DNA from: a bacterium
Lineage (GTDB): Bacteria; Vulcanimicrobiota; Vulcanimicrobiia; Vulcanimicrobiales; Vulcanimicrobiaceae
Direction: 5' to 3'
Assembly (NCBI GenBank): GCA_021832345.1
Contig: JAKBKY010000007.1
Location: 62,001-126,000 of the forward strand
DNA: 64,000 nt
Shown: positions 37,201 through 44,509 of the stretch, in pieces
How positions within the stretch are numbered: position 1 is the first letter of the stretch
Layout: every line of letters begins with the position of its first letter
Notes under the pieces: generated by a model
What the model was told of the DNA's origin: nothing
Databases searched by the model: none
Seen by the model: the letters and a program-made list of their open reading frames with translations, nothing else
Position numbers and translations under genes: made by a program

Positions 37201-37613
37201 CGGGGGCGGTCATGGTCTCATGGCACTACGGGCACTGGGCCTACGGGGCACGCGACGTGGAGATCGACGGCGTAGTGATCCCGGGCGAACCGGCACGTGG
37301 AAAGGGACTCGTTCCAAACCCGGTGATGGCGGTCGACGGCTACCTCAAAGACGTCAGCCTTACTGATCCGATCGCGGGCGATTCCGCCTTCACCGGAAGC
37401 CGCATACGCTTGGTCAAGGTGGCCGATGGCGACACATCCGGAATGCGGGTTGGCTATATAAGTGAGGGCCCCAAGGTCGCTTTGCACGAGACGGACGATG
37501 CAGCGTTTGCCGTCTTTTTGCGTGAGGAGTCGTTGCGCGTCGCTCGGGGCGAGAGCGATCCCGCTGCGTTGCGTACGGCTGTGATCCGTCACGCGGGGTC
37601 TAGATCGGGATGA
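34242..37613 (+). CDS. Large catalytic molybdoenzyme subunit (TtrA/SreA/PsrA-like)
   Basis: A 1,123-residue Tat-exported enzyme (TRRDALTAGGVLLGTGVLLG). The 4Fe-4S ligands are C-x2-C-x3-C in YTTCLQCNTQCTLK plus the Cys in APVCPKGQSG. The Mo-ligand candidate is Cys in GHTSICEQAHH, and a C-terminal MGD-binding domain follows. LIDADHPDLGPKNNQ and GPRGSGEWESISFDQAVKEI match large tetrathionate/sulfur/arsenate-type reductases, and the size exceeds PsrA (about 750) and is near TtrA (about 1,020). It would act on tetrathionate, polysulfide or a related oxyanion, in either direction. The neighbouring SQR/TusE/DsrE2 genes favour sulfur. Confidence 0.88.
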   Translation: MNTERKAQDVTRRDALTAGGVLLGTGVLLGVQGRLLAQAATGSAPEAQTARGNDVYTLDNPENILYTTCLQCNTQCTLKTKFYNSMLVKIDGNPYSPMNLFPQLAYETDPNAIAWVDAPVCPKGQSGVQTLYDPYRLRKVLKRKGPRGSGEWESISFDQAVKEIVDGGPLFSHLGEHRNVAGFRDVFVLRDAKLAKAMSADVQAIRSGKMTVAAFKQKHRSHLHLLIDADHPDLGPKNNQFVLQGGRIAPDREVISQRFTFGTFGSVNWYGHTSICEQAHHVAFMYSTADWVAGKDGKYAWKKGPNQLKPDYTQAEFVIFWGTGYNEANFGPTPMSPRLSKALVNGKLKIAVVDPRLSKTAAKGWWIPVIPGGDLALAMGMIRWIVENARYDAPFLRNANQAAAGQGGEKSWSNASWLVEPRTGKFLRASALGIGSENEFVVLANGYAVAVDSNDTTRPVIGDLDVATRIGGVAVKSAFRVLKEAAFEHELAFYAEESGVPVTEIVELAREFTAHGKKAGIDFYRGPIKLTYGYYAAQAIIALNFLIGNVDHKGGFVVGGGSWDGMGTKKGQPYDLAKLHPEALSPFGVKLTCEASGPYETSTLFARDGYPAKRPWFPFTNDVYQEIIPSAHAGYPYPIKILWLHYGTPALSAPAGHLQIKMLQDVERVPLFIATDIVIGETSMYADYIFPDLSYPERWGNNIGTSPVVLSKISKFRQPVVAPVPETVTVAGEEMAPSMDTLMLAIAERLGASGFGKNAFGPGMDLNRLEDFYLKIVADLAAGDRPGDAVPEATDAEIELFRKARRHLPAAVFDEKKWKRAVRAKDWRRVVYVLNRGGRFDPPSDAYDGAFANHTLSGLTNLYVEPVGSGIQSVTAKRFSGVPYYQRLESMDGKPVEFPAGYDLRLFTYKEIFGGHSRTGANYAGQMALMPENFVYLNRVDAIRLGLKDGNVVRLEAPGADGVFQVTPGGGTARVEGKVKVIEGLRPGAVMVSWHYGHWAYGARDVEIDGVVIPGEPARGKGLVPNPVMAVDGYLKDVSLTDPIAGDSAFTGSRIRLVKVADGDTSGMRVGYISEGPKVALHETDDAAFAVFLREESLRVARGESDPAALRTAVIRHAGSRSG

Positions 37614-37639
37614 TGATTCGACCGCGCATGCGCCGATGA

Positions 37640-38164
37640 CTACCGGTCGTGAATGAAGGCGTCGATCTGCCCCCAATGCGCGCCCGGGGCCATACCTTGT
37701 GAGACCACCTTGCCGTGCGCATCGACGAGGTAGAAGATATCCATGTCGCTCTTCGGGTCGATGGTCGCGGTCTGCACTTGGTTCAAGATGCCCCAGTACC
37801 AGTTCTGTGCTTGCGCCGGCTTGCCGATGCTTCGCTTGACGGAGGCGAGCGTTGGGCCATTCCCGCCGAGGTTCTCATAGGCTTCCATCTCGACCAGCGC
37901 CACATGCGCGCGTTCGAGTTCGGTGATGTGCTGCGCGGCGATCTGCGAGCCGGTACGGCAGGACGGGCACCACGTGCCCATCACCCACAAAATGTACTTG
38001 TGGCCGTGCAGTTGCGCCGGGGTCAGCGTGCGGCCACCGAGGAGCTGGTAGGTAAACTGTGGCGCAGGCTTGCCGACGGCGATCGGCGCCGGGGCAGCGG
38101 CAGCCGCCTGCGCAACGAGTGCAAGAAGAGCCGGAACTGCGAGGAGCTGCAGAAGTCGTTTCAT
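37640..38164 (-). CDS. TlpA-like periplasmic thioredoxin
   Basis: A 174-residue protein with a signal peptide (1-23, AAAA-AP) and a thioredoxin/peroxiredoxin-like fold: VGKPAPQFTYQLLGGRTLTP, active site MGTWCPSCRTGS and late FYLVDAHGKVVSQG. It reduces or shuffles disulfides outside the cytoplasmic membrane. It overlaps the CC-motif membrane protein gene and is in the ArsR-led operon next to merA, so it may keep Hg(II)-binding thiols reduced. It is convergent with the Mo-enzyme gene across 26 bp. Confidence 0.87.
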   Translation of the reverse strand: MKRLLQLLAVPALLALVAQAAAAAPAPIAVGKPAPQFTYQLLGGRTLTPAQLHGHKYILWVMGTWCPSCRTGSQIAAQHITELERAHVALVEMEAYENLGGNGPTLASVKRSIGKPAQAQNWYWGILNQVQTATIDPKSDMDIFYLVDAHGKVVSQGMAPGAHWGQIDAFIHDR

Positions 38165-38772
38165 CGATCATCCTTTGTCGTAACGAGAGAGAGCGCACAG
38201 CCGGCAGCGAGATTGCTCGCCGCCAGCCACAGGGAGAGCAGCACGGCAGCTACGGCAACGCCGATGAACGCTGCGGCGTACTGCGCAAAGAATCCTTGGA
38301 ACCTTCCGCTCAGGTGCATGACGACCGGCGCGGATGCTCCGAGCGTCGCAAGCGCGCTTGGAATGAGCGTCGTGCAGCATAAGCTACTCGGCAGCAACGC
38401 CGCGATCACGCCGCCGAAGGTGAGCGTTGCCTGCGCGGCGCGGGCCTTGCGCGTAGTCAGGTTGATCGCGATGCTAACGGGGACACCCAAACCAATCAGC
38501 ACGGCCGCTATCGCATCGCCGGGAGTGAGAAACTGCAATGCGCCCCACGCGAGCGCCCCAAAGCGTTCGGCGGGCAGCGCGACCAAGTAGAAGGCGGTTA
38601 GGGGCACGCCGATCAGCAGCATGAGCAGCGCCGATCGCAGAACTGCAGGCGGCGTAAACGCGAGTTTCATCGCGGCTGCCGCGAGCACGCCGGCGCTCTG
38701 CCCGGCTCGGCGGGCCGCGAACGTTGCCCAGAGCAGCACGACGACGATCGCCGCGAGATCGGCGATCAGCAT
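38161..38772 (-). CDS. Six-helix membrane protein with vicinal-cysteine motif, possible Hg(II) transporter
   Basis: A 203-residue integral membrane protein whose ATG overlaps the ArsR stop (TAATG). Helices at about 1-20, 40-60, 70-95, 110-130, 140-160 and 170-195. LPSSLCCTTLIPSALATLGAS carries adjacent cysteines in a membrane segment, reminiscent of the CC pair of MerT-type mercury importers, though overall sequence is not MerT. Position in an operon with an ArsR repressor and opposite merA supports mercury transport. That assignment is inference. Confidence 0.65.
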   Translation of the reverse strand: MLIADLAAIVVVLLWATFAARRAGQSAGVLAAAAMKLAFTPPAVLRSALLMLLIGVPLTAFYLVALPAERFGALAWGALQFLTPGDAIAAVLIGLGVPVSIAINLTTRKARAAQATLTFGGVIAALLPSSLCCTTLIPSALATLGASAPVVMHLSGRFQGFFAQYAAAFIGVAVAAVLLSLWLAASNLAAGCALSLVTTKDDR

Positions 38773-39119
38773 TACGCGAGCTGGGTGCACTCGGCGATCG
38801 CGCAAGCATTTGCCGCGACCAGCCGCTGCGCGGTGGAGAGCAACTCGCCGATCGCCGGGCTTGCGATCCGATACATCACGTTGCGCCCGTGACGCTCGGC
38901 GTACACGTATCCGCACCACTTGAGGCAGGAGAGCTGATTGCTGATGCGGCTCTGCGACATCCCAAGCTCGGTGACGATCTCTCCTGCGGTGTGCGGCCCC
39001 TCGAGCAGATAGCGGACGATGCGCAAGCGCGTTTCGTCGGCCAGCCCAGAGAAGAACTTCGCATAGAGCGTGTCGGCGAGGCGATCGCGAGGCTCGATCG
39101 GGGCCTTACGAGTGTGCAT
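38772..39119 (-). CDS. ArsR/SmtB-family metal-responsive repressor
   Basis: A 115-residue winged-helix repressor: LYAKFFSGLADETRLRIVRYL, recognition helix TELGMSQSRISNQLSCLKWCGYVY, wing ERHGRNVMYRI. Candidate metal-binding cysteines are the two in SCLKWCG and two in the tail NACAIAECTQ, an arrangement suited to soft metals such as Hg(II) or Cd(II). ATG 39119 is preferred over 39128 because the minus-strand -10 (TATTAT) would place transcription start at this codon. It presumably represses itself and merA through the shared dyad. Confidence 0.85.
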   Translation of the reverse strand: MHTRKAPIEPRDRLADTLYAKFFSGLADETRLRIVRYLLEGPHTAGEIVTELGMSQSRISNQLSCLKWCGYVYAERHGRNVMYRIASPAIGELLSTAQRLVAANACAIAECTQLA

Positions 39120-39154
39120 TGACAACATAATATCATTGATTTATGTTATGTCAA
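39119..39154. promoter_or_regulatory. Overlapping divergent promoters and operator for arsR-like operon and merA
   Basis: Plus strand: TTGACA (39119-39124), 17-bp spacer, TATGTT (39142-39147). Minus strand: TTGACA (complement of 39149-39154), 16-bp spacer, TATTAT (complement of 39127-39132). The two -35 boxes are the outer ends of an imperfect AT-rich dyad (TTGACAACATAA / TTATGTTATGTCAA), an ideal single operator to shut both genes. The minus-strand transcript would begin at or next to the repressor's ATG, that is leaderless. Confidence 0.7.
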
Positions 39155-39188
39155 GATATCCCGCCACGCTCCAGATAACGGAGATTCA

Positions 39189-40568
39189 ATGAGCACCGGC
39201 ACCTACGACCTCGTCATCATCGGCAGCGGGTCGGCCGCGTTTGCGGCCGCCATCCGCGCCAGCTCCCACGACGCGCGCGTGGCGCTGGTGGAGTCTGATA
39301 CCGTCGGGGGAACCTGCGTGAACGTCGGTTGCGTTCCGAGTAAGGTTCTCTTGGAGGCCGCCCAGCGGCAACACGACTGCCCGAACGTTGCGTTCGATCT
39401 CGCGGCTACGATCGATCGGAAGAACGATCTGGTCGGCCATCTGCGTCGCGTCAAGTATGAAGAGCTCCTCGATCGCTACCAGCTCGAACTCTTGCATGGT
39501 GAGGCCCACTTTCTCGATGCGCAGACGCTGCAGACCGGCGGCCGCGCGGTGCGCGCCGGTGCCTTCCTCATTGCGACGGGCGCATCGCCGTCGGCACCGC
39601 CGATCCCGGGCCTCGATGAGAGCGGGTATCTGACGAGCACCACCGCGCTTGATTTCAAGCGCTTGCCCGCGCGCCTCGGGGTCATCGGCGGTAACGCCAT
39701 CGGCTTAGAGCTGGGGCAGTATTTTGCGCGCCTCGGTGCCCGCGTGACGATCTTCGAAGCACAAGGCAGCATCGCGCCGCTCGAAGAGCCCGAGTTGCAA
39801 AGCGCGCTTGCGAGCGCCCTGCAGCGTGAGGGCATCACCATCGTAACGGACGCGCACATCACCGCGGTCCGCCGTGAAGGCGAGGAGCGCGTCGTCAGCT
39901 GCGCGCCGCAGGCCGGCGAGGTTGAAGATCATCGCTTTGACGCACTCCTCGTGGCGACGGGCCGACGCCCCAACACCGCAGCGTTAGGGCTTGAGGCTGC
40001 CGGGATTCGGACCGCACCCAACGCCGCGGTGCTTACCGATGAGTTCCTGCGCACCGGCAATCCGCGCGTCTACGCCGCCGGTGACGTGACGGGTGCGCCG
40101 CAGTTTGTCTACGTCGCTGCCTATCAGGGAGCACTTGCCGCCGATAACGCGCTGGGTAGCGGCGTACCGAAGATGCAGGATCTCTCCGCCGTGCCGCGCG
40201 TCATCTTTACGCAGCCGCGCCTGGCGGCAGTCGGTCGGAGCCAAGCGCAGGCGACCGAGCGCGGTCAAGCGGTCGAGATCGCGGTGCTGGATCTGGGCGC
40301 AAACGTTCCCCGCGCCATCGTCAACGGCCAGGATGGCGTCATCAAGATCGTCGCCACCGCCGGCGAGCGGAGGATCCTCGGCGTTCACATGGTCGGCGAA
40401 CATGCCGACGAGGTGATCCAGGCAGCGACCTACGCCGTGAGGTTCGGGCTGACCGTGGCGCAGATCATCGATACGTTCCATCCGTACTTAACGATGGCCG
40501 AGAGCCTGCGGCTCTGCGCGCAAACCTTCGATCGCGATCCGGCGACGCTCTCCTGTTGCGCCGCTTGA
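39189..40568 (+). CDS. merA: Mercuric reductase
   Basis: A 459-residue pyridine nucleotide-disulfide oxidoreductase with FAD site DLVIIGSGSAAFAAAI, redox pair GGTCVNVGCVPSK, NAD(P) site LGVIGGNAIGLELGQYFARLG, FAD site VYAAGDVTG and the mercury-specific vicinal cysteines at the extreme C-terminus (ATLSCCAA). It reduces Hg(II) to volatile Hg(0) with NADPH. The N-terminal NmerA metal-binding domain is absent. AACGGAG precedes the ATG. Read from the divergent promoter opposite the ArsR-type repressor. Confidence 0.94.
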   Translation: MSTGTYDLVIIGSGSAAFAAAIRASSHDARVALVESDTVGGTCVNVGCVPSKVLLEAAQRQHDCPNVAFDLAATIDRKNDLVGHLRRVKYEELLDRYQLELLHGEAHFLDAQTLQTGGRAVRAGAFLIATGASPSAPPIPGLDESGYLTSTTALDFKRLPARLGVIGGNAIGLELGQYFARLGARVTIFEAQGSIAPLEEPELQSALASALQREGITIVTDAHITAVRREGEERVVSCAPQAGEVEDHRFDALLVATGRRPNTAALGLEAAGIRTAPNAAVLTDEFLRTGNPRVYAAGDVTGAPQFVYVAAYQGALAADNALGSGVPKMQDLSAVPRVIFTQPRLAAVGRSQAQATERGQAVEIAVLDLGANVPRAIVNGQDGVIKIVATAGERRILGVHMVGEHADEVIQAATYAVRFGLTVAQIIDTFHPYLTMAESLRLCAQTFDRDPATLSCCAA

Positions 40569-40625
40569 TCGCGGCCTCGCTCGTGCCCGCTTGAAAAACC
40601 CAGGCGTTTAGGATATACTCTGCTT

Positions 40626-40865
40626 GTGCCGGGTATTGTCGAGGTCAATGGGTACGCGGTTCGGCTCTTCACGCGTGACCACGGGAATCCGCACGTGCAT
40701 GTGTTTCACGATGGAACCCTGATGAAAATTTGGATATCGCCTCAGGTGGTCTTTGCATCCCATAGCGGTCGCAAACCGCGCAAGGCGGAAATCACTACCG
40801 CGGAACGCATCGTTGCGGATCACCATGCCGCGTGCCTCAGAGAATGGAAGCGAATGTATGGCTAA
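40626..40865 (+). CDS. DUF4160-family small protein
   Basis: A 79-residue protein with the DUF4160 pattern: MPGIVEVNGYAVRLFTRDHG, NPHVHVFHDG and IVADHHAACLREWKRM. It is paired with a DUF2442-like gene whose start overlaps its stop. Such DUF4160/DUF2442 pairs are common, mobile and sometimes listed as putative toxin-antitoxin systems, but no activity is proven. The His-rich NPHVHV may bind metal. Confidence 0.8.
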   Translation: MPGIVEVNGYAVRLFTRDHGNPHVHVFHDGTLMKIWISPQVVFASHSGRKPRKAEITTAERIVADHHAACLREWKRMYG

Positions 40866-41304
40866 CGTAACCGAACCGATGCCGCGACATGTCGGACATG
40901 CGCCGGGGCTCGCTGCCGTCCGTCAGCAATCGTCCAGCAGCGTAGCTCGCGAACCAATTCTTGGGAAAGTCGGATACGCGCCTAGCCGTGATGTCGTGAA
41001 GGTGCAGCTAACCACGGGTGCGCTCGTTGAAATCCCACGCAGCGCGATCGAGGAGTTGCGGGGCCTCACGGAAGCGCAGTTGCGCGCGCTTAAGGTGGAC
41101 AATGCCGGAATGACCATCTCGCAGCGGAGCCTCAACATCGACATTTATCTGCCGGGTCTGCTTGCGGACCTGTTCGGCGTGAACCCGGGTGCGTTGCTTG
41201 GGAAGAAGGGCGGCGCAAAAACATCGGATGCGAAGCGTCGTGCCGCTCGGAAGAACGGCCGGAGCGGTGGCCGGCCGAAGAAGCGCGCCCCGCTGAAAGC
41301 CTGA
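40858..41304 (+). CDS. DUF2442-like protein with basic C-terminal tail
   Basis: A 148-residue protein. The middle has DUF2442 character: VGYAPSRDVVKVQLTTGALVEIP, AIEELRGLTEAQLRALKVDN, MTISQRSLNIDIYLPGLLADLFGV. The last 35 residues are Lys/Arg-rich (SDAKRRAARKNGRSGGRPKKRAP), a likely nucleic-acid-binding tail. ATG 40858 overlaps the DUF4160 stop, so the two are co-translated. Function unknown. Confidence 0.75.
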   Translation: MANVTEPMPRHVGHAPGLAAVRQQSSSSVAREPILGKVGYAPSRDVVKVQLTTGALVEIPRSAIEELRGLTEAQLRALKVDNAGMTISQRSLNIDIYLPGLLADLFGVNPGALLGKKGGAKTSDAKRRAARKNGRSGGRPKKRAPLKA

Positions 41305-41386
41305 GCGCTCAGAGCGGCGAACGCGGCGCGCCCGGCCCCCCTGCCGGCAAAGTCTCGCCCGGGCGTTGTCGAAAGAGCCGGGCGAT

Positions 41387-42583
41387 ATGCTGGAAGAGAC
41401 TGAGCTGCTCGTCGTCGGTTGCGGCCCTGCCGGAGGCGTAGCCGCCCGCGAGGCCGCTCGTGCCGGCGTCGAGACGCTCGTCCTCGAGAAGGACGCGCAG
41501 ATCGGCGTCAAGCGCGTCTGTGCGGCCGGCTTGCGGCCGGGCTTCTGCACCACCTTCGATCTCCCCAAGACGATCGTCCACTGCGATACGCCGCGCCTGG
41601 CGCTCTTCGATATCCACGGCCGGGAGCACGAGGTCTTCTTCGGGCCTGGGCACACCACCACGCGTGAGGAACTCGACGGGACGATCGCGCAGTTGGCGCG
41701 TGCGGAAGGCGCGCAGATTCGCACCGGCGCGCTCCTGCGTTCGTTTGCGCGTGACGGGGATCGCGTGGTCGTCGAATATGCGGATCTCGCGGCGGGCCTG
41801 CGCCGGCGCGTTTCGGCGCGCACGGTCTTCTTCGCACAGGGCGCGACCGCGCGCCTCGAGGACGGCTCGCCCTTTGCCTACGAGGGCTGGCGCGACGGCT
41901 TGATGGCCACGCTGCAGTATCGCGTCTATCCGGAGCGCCCTGCGGCTGCGATCGCCTATCAAACGCTTGAACTGCACTACTACCGTGCGCGTGACGGGCG
42001 CATGCTTATCGGCTGGATGTTCCCCAAACGCGACCACCTGGCGGTGGGGCTCGGCGTGATGGGCAAGATGCCGGGCGCGCAGCTCCGTACTGAACTCGAC
42101 GCCTTCGAAGCGCGCGTCCGAGCGCGCCTCTATCCGCAGATCCCCACGCGCCGGAAAGAAGAAGGGCATCTGCTCTACGGCGGGATGCCGCGCCCAGCGG
42201 TGGCGCAAGCGGGCGCGCTCGTGGGCGGTACGGCCGCAGGGCTCGTCGATGCCACCAACGGTGAAGGCATCTTCGAAGCGGCGGCCAGCGGGCGGCTCGC
42301 GGCCCAGACGGCGGCGAGCGCGGGCTTACGCTCCGGAGAGGCGGCCGGGCGCTATGCAAGCGCGCTGCAGGCGCGCTTCTCGACGCGTTTGCGCCGCCGC
42401 GTGCGCATCATGGAGTTTCTCTGTGCGCGCCCCGAGCGTTTCGGGATGCTCTTTGAATCGCTGGCCGCATCACCGCCCTTTGCGCAAGCATTGTACCGTG
42501 AGGATCGAGAGCGCACACCGGCCGATCGCCTCGCGCTCTATGCCGCCGCGGCTCGTTTTGCGCTGCGAGCGTTGTACGCCTAG
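41387..42583 (+). CDS. Geranylgeranyl reductase-family FAD oxidoreductase
   Basis: A 398-residue flavoprotein: N-terminal FAD motif LLVVGCGPAGGVAAREAARAG, CAAGLRPGF (the family's CG.G loop region), DGTIAQLARAEGAQ, and LVGGTAAGLVDATNGEGIFEAAASG, the hallmark of geranylgeranyl/digeranylgeranyl-glycerophospholipid reductases and related halogenase-fold enzymes. It would saturate isoprenoid chains such as quinone or carotenoid tails. ATG 41387 was chosen; TTG 41366 would add seven residues. No isoprenoid genes adjoin it. Confidence 0.82.
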   Translation: MLEETELLVVGCGPAGGVAAREAARAGVETLVLEKDAQIGVKRVCAAGLRPGFCTTFDLPKTIVHCDTPRLALFDIHGREHEVFFGPGHTTTREELDGTIAQLARAEGAQIRTGALLRSFARDGDRVVVEYADLAAGLRRRVSARTVFFAQGATARLEDGSPFAYEGWRDGLMATLQYRVYPERPAAAIAYQTLELHYYRARDGRMLIGWMFPKRDHLAVGLGVMGKMPGAQLRTELDAFEARVRARLYPQIPTRRKEEGHLLYGGMPRPAVAQAGALVGGTAAGLVDATNGEGIFEAAASGRLAAQTAASAGLRSGEAAGRYASALQARFSTRLRRRVRIMEFLCARPERFGMLFESLAASPPFAQALYREDRERTPADRLALYAAAARFALRALYA

Positions 42584-42622
42584 ATGCGACTTTCCCGGTC
42601 CGCCGCGTAGCCGAGCGCAACG

Positions 42623-43459
42623 ATGTCGAGCGTCGTTATCTCCGATACCGAGTATCGTCTGCTGCGCGATCTCATTCGCGAGCGCTTCGGCATTAACTAC
42701 GATGACGGCAAACAGTTCTTACTCCAGAGCCGGCTGCAGACGCGGTTGATCAAGACGCGTACCGCCGACTTTATGGCCTACTATCGCTACTTGCTGAGCG
42801 ACCTGCAGCGCGATGCCGAGTGGGACGAGCTTGCCTCGGTGCTCTCCAACAATGAAACCTACTTCTTTCGTGAGCGCTCGCAGCTCGACGTATTGGCCCA
42901 AGAGGTGGTGAGCGAAGCGCTGCAAGGTGCGGGGCCGCTGCGGATCTGGTCGGCGGCCTGCTCCACCGGCGAGGAACCCTATTCGGTGGCCATGACGCTG
43001 CTCGACGGTCACCGCATCGCGCCTGCCGCAGCCCGCATCAAAGCCGGAGATCTCTCCCCACGGGCGGTAGAGAAGTGCGCCGCGGGCTTCTATCGCGAAC
43101 TCTCCTTCCGTGCGACACCGCCGGAGGTGATCGGCCGCTACTTCAAACCTTTTGAAGGCGGGTTCTTCATCACCGATGAGGTCAAGCGCATGGTCGAGTT
43201 CTCGCGCATCAATCTGCTCGACGAGCGCACCTATGCGGCGGTCGGGCCGCAAGATGTCGTGTTCTGTCGAAACGTCCTCATCTACTTCGATAAAGCGACG
43301 CAAAAACGCGTGGTGGAGAGCTTCGCCCGGGTGCTGCGCCCAGGCGGTTTTCTCTTCCTTGGGCACGCCGAATCCATCATTCGCCTCACCGGCCTCTACG
43401 AACCATTCGTGACCGCCAAAGCGGTCTACTATCGACGGAGAGACGATGCACATCATTAA
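42623..43459 (+). CDS. cheR: Chemotaxis protein methyltransferase CheR
   Basis: A 278-residue CheR with its helical N-domain (YRLLRDLIRERFGINYDDGK, SRLQTRL) and SAM-dependent C-domain (NNETYFFRE, IWSAACSTGEEPYSVAM, GDLSPRAVEKC, DVVFCRNVLIYFDKATQKRVV). It methylates chemoreceptor glutamates with SAM. It overlaps cheB by 14 bases, giving the usual adaptation pair. No chemoreceptor or CheA is in the window. Confidence 0.95.
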   Translation: MSSVVISDTEYRLLRDLIRERFGINYDDGKQFLLQSRLQTRLIKTRTADFMAYYRYLLSDLQRDAEWDELASVLSNNETYFFRERSQLDVLAQEVVSEALQGAGPLRIWSAACSTGEEPYSVAMTLLDGHRIAPAAARIKAGDLSPRAVEKCAAGFYRELSFRATPPEVIGRYFKPFEGGFFITDEVKRMVEFSRINLLDERTYAAVGPQDVVFCRNVLIYFDKATQKRVVESFARVLRPGGFLFLGHAESIIRLTGLYEPFVTAKAVYYRRRDDAHH

Positions 43460-44504
43460 CGTCTTGGTCGTGGACGACTCGGCTTTCATGCGCCGGGCGA
43501 TCACAAAGATGCTCGAAGGCGAAGAAGGCATCGTCGTCTGTGCAACCGCGCGCAGCGGCGAAGAGGCGATTGAAAAGGCCGTCGCCCTTCGGCCGGATAT
43601 CATCACGATGGATGTCGAGATGCCCGGCATGGGCGGCCTCGAAGCCGTTCGCCGGATCATCGCGCACGAGCGCGTACCGATCATCATGGTCAGTGCCCTG
43701 ACGCAACAGGGGGCCGAAACCACCTTTCATGCGTTGGATCTGGGCGCAGTCGACTTCATCGCCAAGCCCGATGCCGCGTATGAAAACATTCAAGGTGTCG
43801 CGCGCGACCTCGTCGCCAAGATTCGCACCTTTGCGCGGCGTGGCGCCCAGCCGCTGGCCGATCGTAGCCGCACCTCTTACGCGCCGTCCCTGCCTGCGCG
43901 CCGGGCGGTGGCTTCAGCCTTTGAGTGCGTGGCCATCGGAACTTCGACCGGTGGCCCGGTGGCGCTCTCGCACGTCCTGCCGCGGCTGCCCGCGAACTTT
44001 CCGTTGCCGCTGGTCGTCGTGCAACATATGCCGCTCGGCTTTACACGGCCGCTCGCCGATCGCTTGAATGCGCAGAGCAAGGTGCGCGTAGTGGAAGGGG
44101 CGCAAGGCATGGTGCTTGAGCCCGGGCTTGCGATCATCGTGCCCTCCGGCAGGCAGGCCGACCTCCATCGCACGCACGGCACGGTGGAACTGCGGCTCGT
44201 CGATGATGACGGCAGCTCGCTGCATGTGCCGAGCGTGGATATTCTCGCTGAAACGGTGGCCCAGGCCTATCGCAGCGCCTCCGTCGGCGTGATTCTCACC
44301 GGTATGGGGCAGGACGGTGTGCGCGGATTGCGTGCCTTGAAGGATCGCGGCGGTTACGTCGTCGGCCAAGACGAGGCGACCTGCGTCGTCTACGGCATGC
44401 CGCGGGCCGCGGCTCGGGCCGGTCTCGTCGATCGCGTCGTACCGCTGGATGAGGTTGCGCAGGTCCTCTGCGAACTCGGAGGCGCAGATTTCTCTAAATC
44501 TTGA
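43446..44504 (+). CDS. cheB: Chemotaxis response regulator/methylesterase CheB
   Basis: A 352-residue two-domain protein. Receiver domain 1-120 has VLVVDDSAFMRRAI, phospho-acceptor Asp in IITMDVEMPGMGG, and VSALTQQGAETTFHAL. The esterase domain from about 160 has the catalytic Ser in IGTSTGGPVALS, His in VVQHMPLGFTRPLADRL and Asp in LTGMGQDGVRGLRAL. It removes methyl groups added by CheR. Immediately downstream sits the HEARO/IscB element, which separates it from the sigma factor gene. Confidence 0.95.
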   Translation: MHIINVLVVDDSAFMRRAITKMLEGEEGIVVCATARSGEEAIEKAVALRPDIITMDVEMPGMGGLEAVRRIIAHERVPIIMVSALTQQGAETTFHALDLGAVDFIAKPDAAYENIQGVARDLVAKIRTFARRGAQPLADRSRTSYAPSLPARRAVASAFECVAIGTSTGGPVALSHVLPRLPANFPLPLVVVQHMPLGFTRPLADRLNAQSKVRVVEGAQGMVLEPGLAIIVPSGRQADLHRTHGTVELRLVDDDGSSLHVPSVDILAETVAQAYRSASVGVILTGMGQDGVRGLRALKDRGGYVVGQDEATCVVYGMPRAAARAGLVDRVVPLDEVAQVLCELGGADFSKS

Positions 44505-44509
44505 CGCAT

